Shown: in pieces, positions 35,445 to 45,413 of the stretch | How the letters are laid out: each line of letters opens with the position of its first letter | Position numbering within the stretch: position 1 is the stretch's first letter | Source of the DNA: Solobacterium sp. | Lineage (GTDB): Bacteria; Bacillota_I; Bacilli_A; Erysipelotrichales; Erysipelotrichaceae | Direction of reading: 5' to 3' | DNA: 64,000 nucleotides | Assembly (NCBI GenBank): GCA_017510405.1 | Contig: JAFWNG010000001.1 | Coordinates: 54,000-117,999, forward strand | Made by a program: the position numbers and the translations under genes | Notes under the pieces: generated by a model | What the model saw: the letters and a program-made list of their open reading frames with translations, nothing else | Database searches by the model: none | What the model was told of the DNA's origin: nothing

Positions 35445-38400
35445 TCTGAACAGAACAGTAATGCCGGACTGGCTGTACGGTAAGCTGCTGGAAAATGAGG
35501 GTGTTAAGATACTGAATGTGGAACGGGGAACGCTTCCCCTGACATCAGTGATCGAAGAGGCTCTGATCATCAGTGCATCGTATCGGAAACGGCCGCGTCC
35601 GATTCTGGTCATCAAGAAGAACTTATATAACGCACAGCGTCTCTACGAGCGGATCTCGGGATTCCTCGATAATGACGAATGTGCGCTTTTTGGCGCGGAT
35701 GAGTCGCTGCGTGTAGAAGCGATAGCGACGTCTCCGGAGATGACGGCGATGAAGACGGAGACGCTGTCTTCTCTGCTGGAGCGGCCGAATCAGGTCGTTG
35801 TGACATGTCCGTCGGCGTACTTGAGGCATCTTCCATCGCCGGAAGTGTTCCGTTCGGTGTGTATCAGTCTGCATACAGGTGATGAGATCACGATGGATGA
35901 GCTGAAGCAGAAGCTTGTGATCGGCGGATATCAGCAGACATCGCATATCGACCAGCCGCTGTGCTTTGCGGCAAGAGGCGGTATTGTGGATATTTATTCC
36001 ATAAATTATGACCGTCCGGTGCGCATTGAGTTCTTTGATACGGAGATCGAATCCATTCGTTTCTTTGATATTGCGACGCAGAAGACGGTTGAGACGGTGC
36101 AGGATGTCCGGATCGTGCCGGCAAGTGAGCTGCTGTTTACAGATGAGGACGTGCAGGAGATCCGCAGTAAGACGGAAGAGCTTCTGAAAGAGCGGAAGAC
36201 GGCGATGAGCGGTGAGATCGAAACGGATCTGATGACGCTGGAATCGCATATTGCGGAAAGACGTCTGTATCCGTATACTGCCCTGCTTTCGCATTCGAAC
36301 GGGATCGAAGACTATATGGATCATCCGCTGATCATTATCTCGGATGAGGAAGCTGTTCAGGAGAGTGTTCATAAGCTGATTCAGGATACGACGGAATATA
36401 TTTCGGAGATGTCGCAGGAAGGAAAGATGATTCCGAAATATGCGGTGTACCGGACGTATGACCGCTGCGGACAGGGATGCAGGAAAATCAAGGAAGATCC
36501 GTTTGAGGATAATATTACCGGGATCGAGGAAGTGCATCTGCCGAATGAAGTGCTCGGCGTGAAGCTGCGCATGATCCATCGGGCGGAGCCGGTGATCCTG
36601 GCAGTGACGGAGAAGGAAACGGAGAGGATCCTGGATGCGTGTATTGAAGAGCGTATCCCCTATTCTCTTCTGACATACGGCGGAACGCCGGTGTCTGGAA
36701 TCAATGTCACGATTCTGCCGCTGGCGCAGGGTTTTGCGATTCCGGATGAACATCTTACGGTGTATTCTTCGGCGGAACTGTTTGCGGTGCATCTGCATAA
36801 GGGACGATATGAGAATAAATTCCGCAGTGCGGAGGTGATTCACAGTTATCACGAACTGGAGCCGGGAGACTATATCGTTCATGCGCAGTACGGTGTCGGT
36901 CAGTATATCGGGATCGAGACAAGGCTGATCCAGAATATCCGCAGGGATTATCTGAAGATCGCCTACCGGGGCAATGCGGAGCTGTATGTTCCGCTGGAAC
37001 AGTTCCGGATGGTGCGCAAATTTATTTCCCGGGAAGGCGTGGTGCCGCGGCTGAATAAGCTTGGGTCCGGCGACTGGGAAAAGACAAAGCAGAAGCTGAA
37101 GAAAAATGTGGATGATATCGCGGACCGTCTGATCAGACTGTATGCGTCACGTGAGGAGAATATCGGTTTTGCGTTCTCTCCGGATACGGAAATGACGTAT
37201 AAGTTTGAACGGGATTTTGAGTTTGAACTGACGCCGGATCAGGAACAGGCGGTGAAGGATATCAAGAAGGATATGGAAAGTCCGAAACCGATGGACCGGC
37301 TGGTCTGCGGCGATGTCGGCTTCGGCAAGACGGAGGTAGCTGTCAGAGCATCGTTTAAGGCGGTGTGCGACAGGAAGCAGGTCGCGGTTCTGTGTCCGAC
37401 GACGATTCTTGCGGAACAGCATTTCCGTACTTTCAGCAAGCGCTATGAAAACTATCCGGTAAAGATCCGGGTTCTGGACCGGTTTGTGCCGGCGGCGGAA
37501 GTGAAGCAGACGCTGAAGGATCTGCGGGCAGGACAGGTGGATATTCTGATCGGTACGCACAGGATCCTGTCTAAGGACGTACAGTTTAAGAATCTCGGGC
37601 TGCTGGTGGTCGACGAAGAACAGCGGTTCGGCGTTGAGCATAAGGAAAAGATCAAGGAAATGAAAAACGGGATCGATGTGCTGGCACTGAGTGCGACGCC
37701 GATTCCGCGTACGCTGCAGATGTCGCTGGTCGGGATCCGGCAGCTGTCTACGCTGGATACACCACCGCTGAACCGCTACAGTGTGCAGACATATGTGGTG
37801 GAGAAGAACCGAAATCTGATCATTGACGCGATCCAGAAGGAACTTGCCAGGGATGGTCAGGTGTTTTATCTGTATAACAATATCGAACGGATCTATAACG
37901 TGGCGCGGGGACTTCAGGAAGCGATTCCGGATGCGCGGATCAGTATCGTGCACGGACAGCTGGACCGGGAGATGATCGAGACGATCATGATGAAGTTTAC
38001 CCGGCATGAGATCGATATTCTCGTGTGTACGACGATTATTGAGAATGGAATCGATATTCCGAATGTGAATACGATCTTTATTGATAATGCGCAGGATTTC
38101 GGACTGGCGCAGATCTATCAGATCAAGGGAAGAGTCGGAAGAAGCAGCCGGCTTGGCTATGCGTATCTTCTGATCCCGCCGTCACGGCAGCTGTCGGAGG
38201 TGGCGCAGAAGCGTCTTCAGGCAGTGAAGGAATTTGCGGCGCTGGGCAGCGGTTATAAGGTGGCGATGCGGGATCTGACGATCCGCGGTGCCGGCGATCT
38301 GCTCGGTGAGGAACAGTCGGGATTTATCGATACAGTCGGTATTGATATGTATATCGAGATGCTGGAGGAAGCGATTGCGGAACGGAAGGATCCGGGACGT

Positions 38401-38865
38401 GAGAAGCCGGCGGAACGGGCTGTGGTCAATATTCAGAAGACAAGTTATATCCCGGAAAAGTTTGCGCCGGATGATTTTGATAAACTGAGTATGTATCAGG
38501 AAATCGATAAGATCGAAAATGAAGCGGATCTGGCACGGTTCCGGAAGGATATTCTGGACCAGTACGGACAGTTCCCGCCGGAAGTGGAAGCACTGTTTGA
38601 TAAGAAGAAGCTGGAGATCATGATCAATTCTCCGGAGGTGCGTACATACCGGGAGGTCAACGGGAAACCGGAGATCACGTTTACGAAGGAGTTCAGTGAA
38701 CATGTGGACGGAGTGGATCTGTTCTTCCGGTTCAATAAGATATCGAAGTCGCTGAAGTACCGGTATACCGGAGGATGCATTATTGTATCCATACCGAAGG
38801 TGAAGAATGATCTGGAGATGTCTGTGGCAGTGATTCAGGCTGCCAAGGAGGCAAAGCGTGTATGA
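35434..38865 (+). CDS. mfd: Transcription-repair coupling factor Mfd
   Basis: ATP-dependent translocase that removes stalled RNA polymerase and recruits UvrA. The 1143-residue protein has the N-terminal UvrB-like region, then the CarD-like RNA polymerase-interacting domain (about residues 470-560, DYIVHAQYGVGQYIGIE). RecG-like helicase motifs follow: Walker A CGDVGFGKTEVA, DEEQRFG and ALSATPIPRTLQMS. It ends in the TRCF domain. The annotated start is a GTG overlapping pth; an ATG at 35461 nine codons on is possible. Overlap with the next gene is an ATGA junction. Confidence 0.97.
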   Translation: MRNDLNRTVMPDWLYGKLLENEGVKILNVERGTLPLTSVIEEALIISASYRKRPRPILVIKKNLYNAQRLYERISGFLDNDECALFGADESLRVEAIATSPEMTAMKTETLSSLLERPNQVVVTCPSAYLRHLPSPEVFRSVCISLHTGDEITMDELKQKLVIGGYQQTSHIDQPLCFAARGGIVDIYSINYDRPVRIEFFDTEIESIRFFDIATQKTVETVQDVRIVPASELLFTDEDVQEIRSKTEELLKERKTAMSGEIETDLMTLESHIAERRLYPYTALLSHSNGIEDYMDHPLIIISDEEAVQESVHKLIQDTTEYISEMSQEGKMIPKYAVYRTYDRCGQGCRKIKEDPFEDNITGIEEVHLPNEVLGVKLRMIHRAEPVILAVTEKETERILDACIEERIPYSLLTYGGTPVSGINVTILPLAQGFAIPDEHLTVYSSAELFAVHLHKGRYENKFRSAEVIHSYHELEPGDYIVHAQYGVGQYIGIETRLIQNIRRDYLKIAYRGNAELYVPLEQFRMVRKFISREGVVPRLNKLGSGDWEKTKQKLKKNVDDIADRLIRLYASREENIGFAFSPDTEMTYKFERDFEFELTPDQEQAVKDIKKDMESPKPMDRLVCGDVGFGKTEVAVRASFKAVCDRKQVAVLCPTTILAEQHFRTFSKRYENYPVKIRVLDRFVPAAEVKQTLKDLRAGQVDILIGTHRILSKDVQFKNLGLLVVDEEQRFGVEHKEKIKEMKNGIDVLALSATPIPRTLQMSLVGIRQLSTLDTPPLNRYSVQTYVVEKNRNLIIDAIQKELARDGQVFYLYNNIERIYNVARGLQEAIPDARISIVHGQLDREMIETIMMKFTRHEIDILVCTTIIENGIDIPNVNTIFIDNAQDFGLAQIYQIKGRVGRSSRLGYAYLLIPPSRQLSEVAQKRLQAVKEFAALGSGYKVAMRDLTIRGAGDLLGEEQSGFIDTVGIDMYIEMLEEAIAERKDPGREKPAERAVVNIQKTSYIPEKFAPDDFDKLSMYQEIDKIENEADLARFRKDILDQYGQFPPEVEALFDKKKLEIMINSPEVRTYREVNGKPEITFTKEFSEHVDGVDLFFRFNKISKSLKYRYTGGCIIVSIPKVKNDLEMSVAVIQAAKEAKRV

Positions 38866-39134
38866 GAATTGATAAGTTTCTTAAGGTGTCGCGTATTCTG
38901 AAGCGGCGGACAGTATCGAAGGAACTGGCACTGAATGAAAGAATTGAGATCAACGGAAAGGTCGTAAAGCCGTCCCATGAGGTGAATGCCGGGGATACGG
39001 TGGCGGTCCGTTTCGGCAACCGGCTGCTGGAAGTACGGGTGCTTTCTGTGAAAGAACCGCGAAAAAAGGAAGAAGCAGCGGAAATGTACGAGATTATCCG
39101 GGAAAGCAGAATTGCACAAACGGACTCAGAATGA
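38862..39134 (+). CDS. rqcP: S4-domain ribosome quality control protein RqcP
   Basis: A 90-residue S4-domain protein beginning MRIDKFLKVSRILKRRTVSKELA and containing IEINGKVVKPSHEVNAGD. This is the YabO/RqcP family, which helps RqcH add alanine tails on stalled 50S subunits. The order mfd-rqcP-divIC is conserved in Bacillus and other Bacillota. The C-terminal basic-acidic tail (KEPRKKEEAAEMYEII) is usual. The gene overlaps mfd by 4 bases. The functional name is by homology only. Confidence 0.92.
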   Translation: MRIDKFLKVSRILKRRTVSKELALNERIEINGKVVKPSHEVNAGDTVAVRFGNRLLEVRVLSVKEPRKKEEAAEMYEIIRESRIAQTDSE

Positions 39135-39159
39135 TATAAAGAGTTTACAGGAGTGACCT

Positions 39160-39468
39160 ATGACAGAAAGAAAAAAAGTACGGAAGATGACGCCCATCAA
39201 TAAACTGATCACGCTTATTCTTTTCTGTGCGTCGATCTGGTTCCTGTTCCAGGTCGGTAAGGAAGTATATACGATGGTCACACTCCGGTCGCAGCTTGCG
39301 GAGGTGACGGAAAAGCTTCAGGAAGTTCAGGACGAGAATAATTATCTGGTCGATCAGAAGGCAAAACTTCAGGATCCGGATTATGTGGAAAGTTATGCGA
39401 GAGGTAATTACATGCTTTCCAGAGACGGAGAACAGATCTTCTATCTCCCGGAGAACGAAAAGAAGTAA
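39160..39468 (+). CDS. divIC: Cell division protein DivIC/FtsB-like
   Basis: A 102-residue bitopic protein: short basic cytoplasmic start, one membrane helix (about residues 14-35, LITLILFCASIWFLFQVGKEVY), then a coiled coil (LRSQLAEVTEKLQEVQDENNYLVDQKAKL) and a small C-terminal domain with DPDYVESYARGNYMLSRDGEQIFYLP. This is the septum protein that pairs with FtsL. The position after rqcP is the Bacillus order. A terminator follows within 15 bases. Confidence 0.92.
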   Translation: MTERKKVRKMTPINKLITLILFCASIWFLFQVGKEVYTMVTLRSQLAEVTEKLQEVQDENNYLVDQKAKLQDPDYVESYARGNYMLSRDGEQIFYLPENEKK

Positions 39469-39480
39469 AAGCAGAACGAA

Positions 39481-39507
39481 GATGCCAGGCGGAAGCCTGG
39501 CATTTTG
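39481..39507 (+). terminator. Terminator after divIC
   Basis: GATGCCAGGC, loop GGAA and GCCTGGCAT form a 9-10 base GC-rich stem followed by TTTTGTTT. It closes the pth-mfd-rqcP-divIC transcript. Confidence 0.9.
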
Positions 39508-39541
39508 TTTATCAGATAGATACAGGATGCCGGCATGTTTT

Positions 39542-39555
39542 ATTTCCCGGAAAAT
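39542..39555. promoter_or_regulatory. Candidate Noc-binding site in the gap before the glucosidase gene
   Basis: ATTTCCCGGAAAAT matches 13 of 14 positions of the B. subtilis Noc-binding consensus. The rest of the 250-base gap (39469-39719) holds the divIC terminator and, at 39695-39700, a TATAAT that may be the -10 of the glucosidase gene. No other feature was recognised. Confidence 0.4.
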
Positions 39556-39629
39556 ACATCAGGTTCTCCCATGTTTTCGGACCGTATAAAGCCATGATAT
39601 TCATGGTCTCTGAGTATTAAGAAACCTGA

Positions 39630-41207
<1,578 letters not shown>

Positions 41208-41327
41208 GAAGAAAACAGCGTGAAAGAAGTTAACGGTTGGTCGCTTCAAAAAGCAAGAAACCGGTATATCACATTCCGGATGCCGGGTTATTTGACGGGA
41301 ATAAACCGGTAATTCATCAATTACATC

Positions 41328-41365
41328 AGAATCATCCTGTAAACATGGGATGATTCTTTATTTTC
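41328..41365 (+). terminator. Terminator before the Gln-rich protein gene
   Basis: AGAATCATCC and GGATGATTCT form a 10-base stem with an 11-base loop followed by TTATTTT. It ends the glucosidase transcript. The gap 41208-41418 shows no other recognised element except a GGAGG before the next start. Confidence 0.85.
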
Positions 41366-41418
41366 ATAAAGAAAACTGGAAAAGAATACATTAAAATATA
41401 TTCAGGAGGCATTAAAGC

Positions 41419-42354
41419 ATGAAAGCAATGATCAAAGAGACGGACGGTGTCAAGGTAAAACGGGACACTGATAAAGTCATCAAGGTATTAGAGAGCGATC
41501 CGGTCAAACTGGAAGGCATGCTGAACGGAGAGACTCAGGTAGTTCGAAGTGTTCTGGGCGGCGAAGAACTGTCGGAAGACGAATTAAAACAGATCAGCGA
41601 ACAGGTAAAAGATAATAATCTCGTTAAGCTGTATCTTGGTGCGAACGGACAGATCGACGCGAAGGATCTTGTAGAGTTAAAGAAGATGGCGGAAGACACA
41701 AGCAATCCGACAAGAGCGGCAGGAATTTCTGCGTTCTTTGACGGTAAACTCGATGTTAACGACCTGCTGGCAATAGCCGGTCTGCTTGGTGCCGGCAGCA
41801 ATAAGCCGCAGTCGAATTCCGGTACGAATCTGCTGACGACACTGCTGGGCGGCGGTCAGCAGCAGACACAGCAGAACAGCCAGGGCGGCTCTCTGTTATC
41901 TGCGCTGTTTGGCGGACAGCCGCAGCAACAGCAGGTACAGCAGACACAGAATCCTGCTAACTTCCTGAATCTGCTGCTGGGCGGACAGCCGCAGCAGACA
42001 CAGCAGCAGGTGAAACCGCAGAATGCGAACAACATTCTCAGTCTCCTGCTTGGCGGAAATAAGCCGCAGCAGACTCAGCAGACACAGCCGGCTCAGCAGG
42101 CGAATCCGCTGAACAGCTTGTTTGGATTTAACACACAGCAGACGACGACTTCCAATAATAATTCCAACAGCACATATAATCTGCTTGGCACGCTGCTGGG
42201 AGGAAGCCCGGCTGGAAATTCGTATGCAAACCAGCTGTTTACGCTCGATCAGAATACGGGCAACGTCAACAGTAATGTAAATGTAACGAATTCGAACGGT
42301 CAGATCGACCTGTCGACACTGTTCAATATCGCAGGCACATTATTAGGAAAGTAA
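41419..42354 (+). CDS. Low-complexity Gln-rich protein with LLxxLLGG repeats
   Basis: A 311-residue protein of unknown function, without a signal peptide. Residues 1-120 are a folded-looking, charged helical part. It contains a pair of EF-hand/dockerin-like phrases (NGQIDAKDLVELKKM at about 76-90 and DGKLDVNDLLAI at about 108-119). From 130 on it alternates short hydrophobic units (NLLTTLLGG 137-145, SLLSALFGG 158-166, NFLNLLLGG 181-189, NILSLLLGG 205-213, NLLGTLLGG 254-262) with Gln/Pro/Asn/Thr-rich linkers such as QPQQTQQ. Another NGQIDLSTLF unit occurs near the end. Amyloid or phase-separating behaviour is possible. It is followed by the TnpB element. Confidence 0.8.
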   Translation: MKAMIKETDGVKVKRDTDKVIKVLESDPVKLEGMLNGETQVVRSVLGGEELSEDELKQISEQVKDNNLVKLYLGANGQIDAKDLVELKKMAEDTSNPTRAAGISAFFDGKLDVNDLLAIAGLLGAGSNKPQSNSGTNLLTTLLGGGQQQTQQNSQGGSLLSALFGGQPQQQQVQQTQNPANFLNLLLGGQPQQTQQQVKPQNANNILSLLLGGNKPQQTQQTQPAQQANPLNSLFGFNTQQTTTSNNNSNSTYNLLGTLLGGSPAGNSYANQLFTLDQNTGNVNSNVNVTNSNGQIDLSTLFNIAGTLLGK

Positions 42355-42378
42355 CACCAAAGTATTCTTCCTGGCCAA

Positions 42379-42453
42379 GGATACTATTGTATCCAGATAA
42401 CCCAGGCTTATCGGATCCCCGGCGCCCCCGGGTACCATGATCGGATAGTGATC
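42379..42453 (-). ncRNA. Probable omega RNA (reRNA) scaffold of TnpB
   Basis: TnpB nucleases are guided by an RNA from the 3' end of tnpB through the right transposon end. Read on the minus strand after the tnpB stop are four hairpins: TGATC/GATCA (42437-42453), CCCGG/CCGGG (42418-42432), GATAA/TTATC (42396-42412) and GGATAC/GTATCC (42379-42394). The guide would come from the flank next to the last hairpin, around 42355-42378. Start within tnpB coding sequence is likely but cannot be placed. Confidence 0.6.
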
Positions 42454-43633
42454 ATCCATGAAGCACTGCTCGTTTCAGTGCTTCTTTTTTAATGTTGCGG
42501 GCAGCGTTGATGTCGCGGTCATGTATGCTATGGCAAAGCGGACATTCCCATGTGCGGATGCTGAGATCTTTCACAGCATTGTTTACGGAGCCGCATACGC
42601 TGCAGATCTGGGAAGAAGGATAGAAACGCGGAACACGCAGGATCTTCCGTCCATACCAGGAGGCTTTGTATTCCAGCATGGAAGTGAATTCACTCCAGGA
42701 TACATCGCTGATCTGGCGGGACATGCGTTTGTCTGCCAGCATTCCTCTGACATCCAGGTCCTCCATACAGATCACATCGTGGTTTTTGATGAGTTCTGTA
42801 CTGAGTTTGTGTTCAAAGTCCAGCCGGCAGAAACGTATCTTTTCATAAATACGTGCCACTCGTTTTTTCTGTTTCTGGTAGTTGCGGCAGTCTTTCAGAG
42901 GACGCCTGAATACAGGGATCCGTTTCCCCTCTATTTCCGCGTAATACAGGGTATTCGCTTTGCGCTTCCGATCCAGTTTCCGCTGTTCACGTGCCAGTTT
43001 CTTTGCAAGTGAATCCATGAAGCGGGGATTTGGAATTCTGGTTCCGTCGGAAAGAATCAGATAGTCATGAATGCCGAGATCAATGCCAACAGTTTTTCCG
43101 GAAACCGGGAAAGGAACGGCAGGCGCAGTTTTATACAGAAGCGAACAATACCACTTTCCGGTTGTTTCATAGATCACGGTCGCGGAACATATGATTCCTT
43201 TCAGAAACCGGAGTCCTCTTGCACGTGTTTTTCCCAGTCCCGGCAGGATAACATTTCCATTATTCAGAACACGTATGGAACTGCCGGAATTAGTGCATGT
43301 ATAGGAATCACGATGTCCTTTTCTATGAAAGGAAGGATAAGAACGCCTGTGCATGGAGTACTCCTGAAAAGCACGGGACAGATTGCGCAGGGAATTTGTC
43401 AATGCGGAAGAATCGGAGCTGCGAAGCCATGTATGTACCTTTTTCAGTTCTATGAGGCTTTGAAAACACTCTGTATAAGACATCCCCTGTCCGGTATGCC
43501 GGAGACAGGTGTCCCAGGAATTCAGGTAGAGGTTGTAAACATATCTGCAGGATCCAAGTGTCTGAAAAGCAGCAGCTGTCTGCTTTTCGTCCGGATAGAT
43601 ACGGAAGCGGTCATACATGAAACGGTCTGCCAT
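42452..43633 (-). CDS. tnpB: RNA-guided endonuclease TnpB (transposon-encoded)
   Basis: RuvC-type nuclease guided by an omega RNA, ancestor of Cas12. The full-length product from the ATG at 43631-43633 (after AAAGGAG) is 393 residues. RuvC residues are Asp185 in GIDLG, Glu291 in CMEDLDVRG and Asp374 in HDRDINAARN. A zinc finger has Cys344, Cys347, Cys364 and Cys367. All catalytic residues are present, so it may be active. No tnpA accompanies it. The N-terminal region MADRFMYDRFRIYPDEKQ is typical of IS1341-type TnpB. Confidence 0.96.
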   Translation of the reverse strand: MADRFMYDRFRIYPDEKQTAAAFQTLGSCRYVYNLYLNSWDTCLRHTGQGMSYTECFQSLIELKKVHTWLRSSDSSALTNSLRNLSRAFQEYSMHRRSYPSFHRKGHRDSYTCTNSGSSIRVLNNGNVILPGLGKTRARGLRFLKGIICSATVIYETTGKWYCSLLYKTAPAVPFPVSGKTVGIDLGIHDYLILSDGTRIPNPRFMDSLAKKLAREQRKLDRKRKANTLYYAEIEGKRIPVFRRPLKDCRNYQKQKKRVARIYEKIRFCRLDFEHKLSTELIKNHDVICMEDLDVRGMLADKRMSRQISDVSWSEFTSMLEYKASWYGRKILRVPRFYPSSQICSVCGSVNNAVKDLSIRTWECPLCHSIHDRDINAARNIKKEALKRAVLHG

Positions 43634-43688
43634 AGTTTCTCCTTTCCGGGAAAGATGATGCTTTTGTCCCTTCACTTTCTATATACAG

Positions 43689-43714
43689 ACATACCGAGAC
43701 ATCTCCCCGCATGT
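43689..43714 (-). repeat. Left-end hairpin of the TnpB element
   Basis: On the minus strand ACATGC and, after an inner GAGA/TCTC stem, GGTATGT form an imperfect hairpin typical of IS200/IS605 ends. The bases just outside (TTTTTTAATAA) are AT-rich and would include the target-adjacent motif recognised by TnpB; the exact motif cannot be read from one copy. Confidence 0.5.
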
Positions 43715-43794
43715 TTATTAAAAAATTACCGGAGATGAGTCAGGGTTCTTTACGAGGAACATCCGCGGTAAAATAAAAACAGGAAGCAGAAAAG

Positions 43795-44358
43795 ATGTAC
43801 GAAGAGACCATAAACTATCTGAAAGAATTATTTGCTGGGAATTCCGGCGGACATGATCTGGATCATACTCTGCGGGTGTATCGGAATGCTGTGTATATTG
43901 CGGACCGGGAAACGCAGTGCGATCGCGAAATCGTAATGCTTGGTGCGCTTCTGCATGATGCGGACGATACAAAGCTGTTCCGTACGGAAAACAACGCAAA
44001 CGCGCGCGGGATCATGAAGAAGCTGGGAATCGAAGAGAATACGATCAATATGGTCTGTGAAGTGATCAATGGAGTGTCATTTTCGCATAACCGCGGAAGA
44101 AGACCGGAAACACTGGAAGGAAAGATCGTACAGGACGCGGATCGTCTGGATGCCATCGGTGCAATTGGCATAGCGCGTACATTTGCGTTCGGCGGGGAAC
44201 ACGGAAGAAGCCTGCAGGATTCGGTGCAGCACTTTTATGACAAGCTTCTTCTGCTGAAAGATGAAATGAATACGGAAACAGCCCGGCAGATGGCGGCAGA
44301 GCGCCATGCTTTTCTGGAACTGTATCTGGAGAAACTGAAAAAGGAGACAGGAATATGA
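43795..44358 (+). CDS. HD-domain phosphohydrolase
   Basis: A 187-residue HD-superfamily metal-dependent hydrolase of unknown substrate. Metal ligands are His24 in GHDLDHTLRV, the HD pair His54-Asp55 in GALLHDADD, and Asp in VQDADRLDAIGAIG (about residue 113). This set is shared with small uncharacterised YedJ/YfbR-type nucleotidases. The start lies after GGAAG, and -10-like TAAAAT is about 25 bases upstream. It ends overlapping the next gene by four bases, so it is co-expressed with a CinA-like protein. Confidence 0.9.
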   Translation: MYEETINYLKELFAGNSGGHDLDHTLRVYRNAVYIADRETQCDREIVMLGALLHDADDTKLFRTENNANARGIMKKLGIEENTINMVCEVINGVSFSHNRGRRPETLEGKIVQDADRLDAIGAIGIARTFAFGGEHGRSLQDSVQHFYDKLLLLKDEMNTETARQMAAERHAFLELYLEKLKKETGI

Positions 44359-45158
44359 TTGCGGAGATCATCAGTGTAGGAACTGAAATACTTCTTGGAA
44401 ATATAGTGAATACGAATGCGCAGTATCTGGCAAAGAAGCTGGCTGAGGCAGGCATTGAAGTGCATTTCCAGACAGTGGTAGGAGATAATCCGGGACGGAT
44501 TATGGATGCGGTGCGTATTGCGTATACACGCGGTGACATGGTGATCATGACGGGTGGTCTTGGACCGACGAAAGATGATATTACCAAGGAAATGCTGGCG
44601 GAGTACTTCCACCGTAAACTGGCGTATGATCAGAAAGCGCTGGATATGATGGGAGAGACACTGAGGAGAGTGCAGAAGGAAAGTCTGCTGCAGAGTCTGA
44701 AAAAACAGGCGCTGGTACCGGATAATTCCATGATCCTGTATAACCACCATGGTCTGGCACCGGGAATGATCATGGAAGATGAGGGAAAAGTATGTATTCT
44801 TCTGCCGGGACCGCCGAAGGAAATGTGTCCGATGTTCGAAGAATACTGCATGGATTACCTGCGGAAAAAGAGCGGACATATTCTGATATCGGTAAATATC
44901 AAGATGCTGGATTTTGACCATGCGCCGGTGATCATCGTTGGCGAGGCTCCGGTAGCGGACCGGCTTGGAGATCTTCTGGACAGCAGTGATCCGACGGTTG
45001 CGACGTATGCCAAGGATGACGGGTGTCTGATCCGTATTACCAGTGCGGCGAAGACACATGAAGAAGCACTGGAAAAGATCGCTCCGGTCGTGGAAGAAGC
45101 AAAGAAACGGCTTGGGGAAGAGTATATCAATTATATAAAAGAAGATACCGGAGACTGA
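44355..45158 (+). CDS. CinA N-terminal (MoaB-like) domain protein, single-domain
   Basis: A 267-residue protein with the molybdopterin-binding-like N-terminal part of CinA: IAEIISVGTEILLGNIVNTNAQYLAKKLAE and TGGLGPTKDDITKEMLAEYFH. It lacks the C-terminal NMN deamidase (PncC) domain that gives CinA its usual 410 residues. The second half holds the COG1058 domain ending at KRLGEEYINYI. In other bacteria this domain has ADP-ribose pyrophosphatase activity. It overlaps the HD hydrolase gene. Whether pncC is elsewhere cannot be seen. Confidence 0.9.
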   Translation: MIAEIISVGTEILLGNIVNTNAQYLAKKLAEAGIEVHFQTVVGDNPGRIMDAVRIAYTRGDMVIMTGGLGPTKDDITKEMLAEYFHRKLAYDQKALDMMGETLRRVQKESLLQSLKKQALVPDNSMILYNHHGLAPGMIMEDEGKVCILLPGPPKEMCPMFEEYCMDYLRKKSGHILISVNIKMLDFDHAPVIIVGEAPVADRLGDLLDSSDPTVATYAKDDGCLIRITSAAKTHEEALEKIAPVVEEAKKRLGEEYINYIKEDTGD

Positions 45159-45162
45159 GGCG

Positions 45163-45196
45163 GAAAAAAAAGATACATACAGACGATGTACGTATC
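45163..45196 (-). terminator. Terminator after the 45195 gene
   Basis: On the minus strand GATAC-TAC and GTA-GTATC around a 7-base loop form a nearly perfect stem with one mismatch, followed by eight T. It ends the leftward three-gene operon that starts at 46249. It also overlaps the end of the rightward CinA-like gene's transcript. Confidence 0.75.
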
Positions 45197-45413
45197 ATTC
45201 AGAACCGGTGAACTGCTGGATCAGTTCATCGGTTTTCTTCAGCATTTCTTCCGTTTCCGGATCGTCGAACTGTACTGGTTCTTCCAGCTTTTCCGCTGCG
45301 CTGACCAGAGCCTGGGCACCGGGGTCTTCCGGAAGCTGTTCGGAAAGAGTATCCAGATCGTCCTGCTGACCCAGAAGCTGCTGCTTCAGTTTCTCGAATT
45401 CACTGCTGTGCAT
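45195..45413 (-). CDS. Small acidic protein of unknown function
   Basis: A 72-residue protein with no recognised family, rich in Glu, Gln, Asp and Leu and predicted helical (KLKQQLLGQQDDLDTLSEQL, then TEEMLKKTDELIQQFTG). No membrane helix. Its start overlaps the end of the DUF4230 gene by one base, so it is translationally coupled and may be a partner of that membrane protein. Confidence 0.65.
   Translation of the reverse strand: MHSSEFEKLKQQLLGQQDDLDTLSEQLPEDPGAQALVSAAEKLEEPVQFDDPETEEMLKKTDELIQQFTGSE

Larger units (their letters stand above)
42370..43714 (-). mobile_element. Solo TnpB element (IS1341-like, IS605 superfamily)
   Basis: A transposon without tnpA: one tnpB gene bounded by hairpin-forming ends. 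The left end (upstream of tnpB on the minus strand) has an imperfect hairpin at 43689-43714. The right end past the tnpB stop has a series of hairpins down to 42379. No terminal inverted repeats or target duplications are expected for this family. It sits between the Gln-rich protein gene and the HD hydrolase gene. Exact ends are approximate, because no empty site is available for comparison. Confidence 0.8.

Noticed and set aside
37140..37155. CACGTGA within mfd as a possible parS
   Set aside because: Only the central core matches; the arms do not.
42416..42436. The GC-rich palindromic stretch with restriction-site-like sequence next to tnpB as a cloning artefact
   Set aside because: It resembles a polylinker but fits the hairpin series of a TnpB right end and is flanked by natural sequence on both sides.
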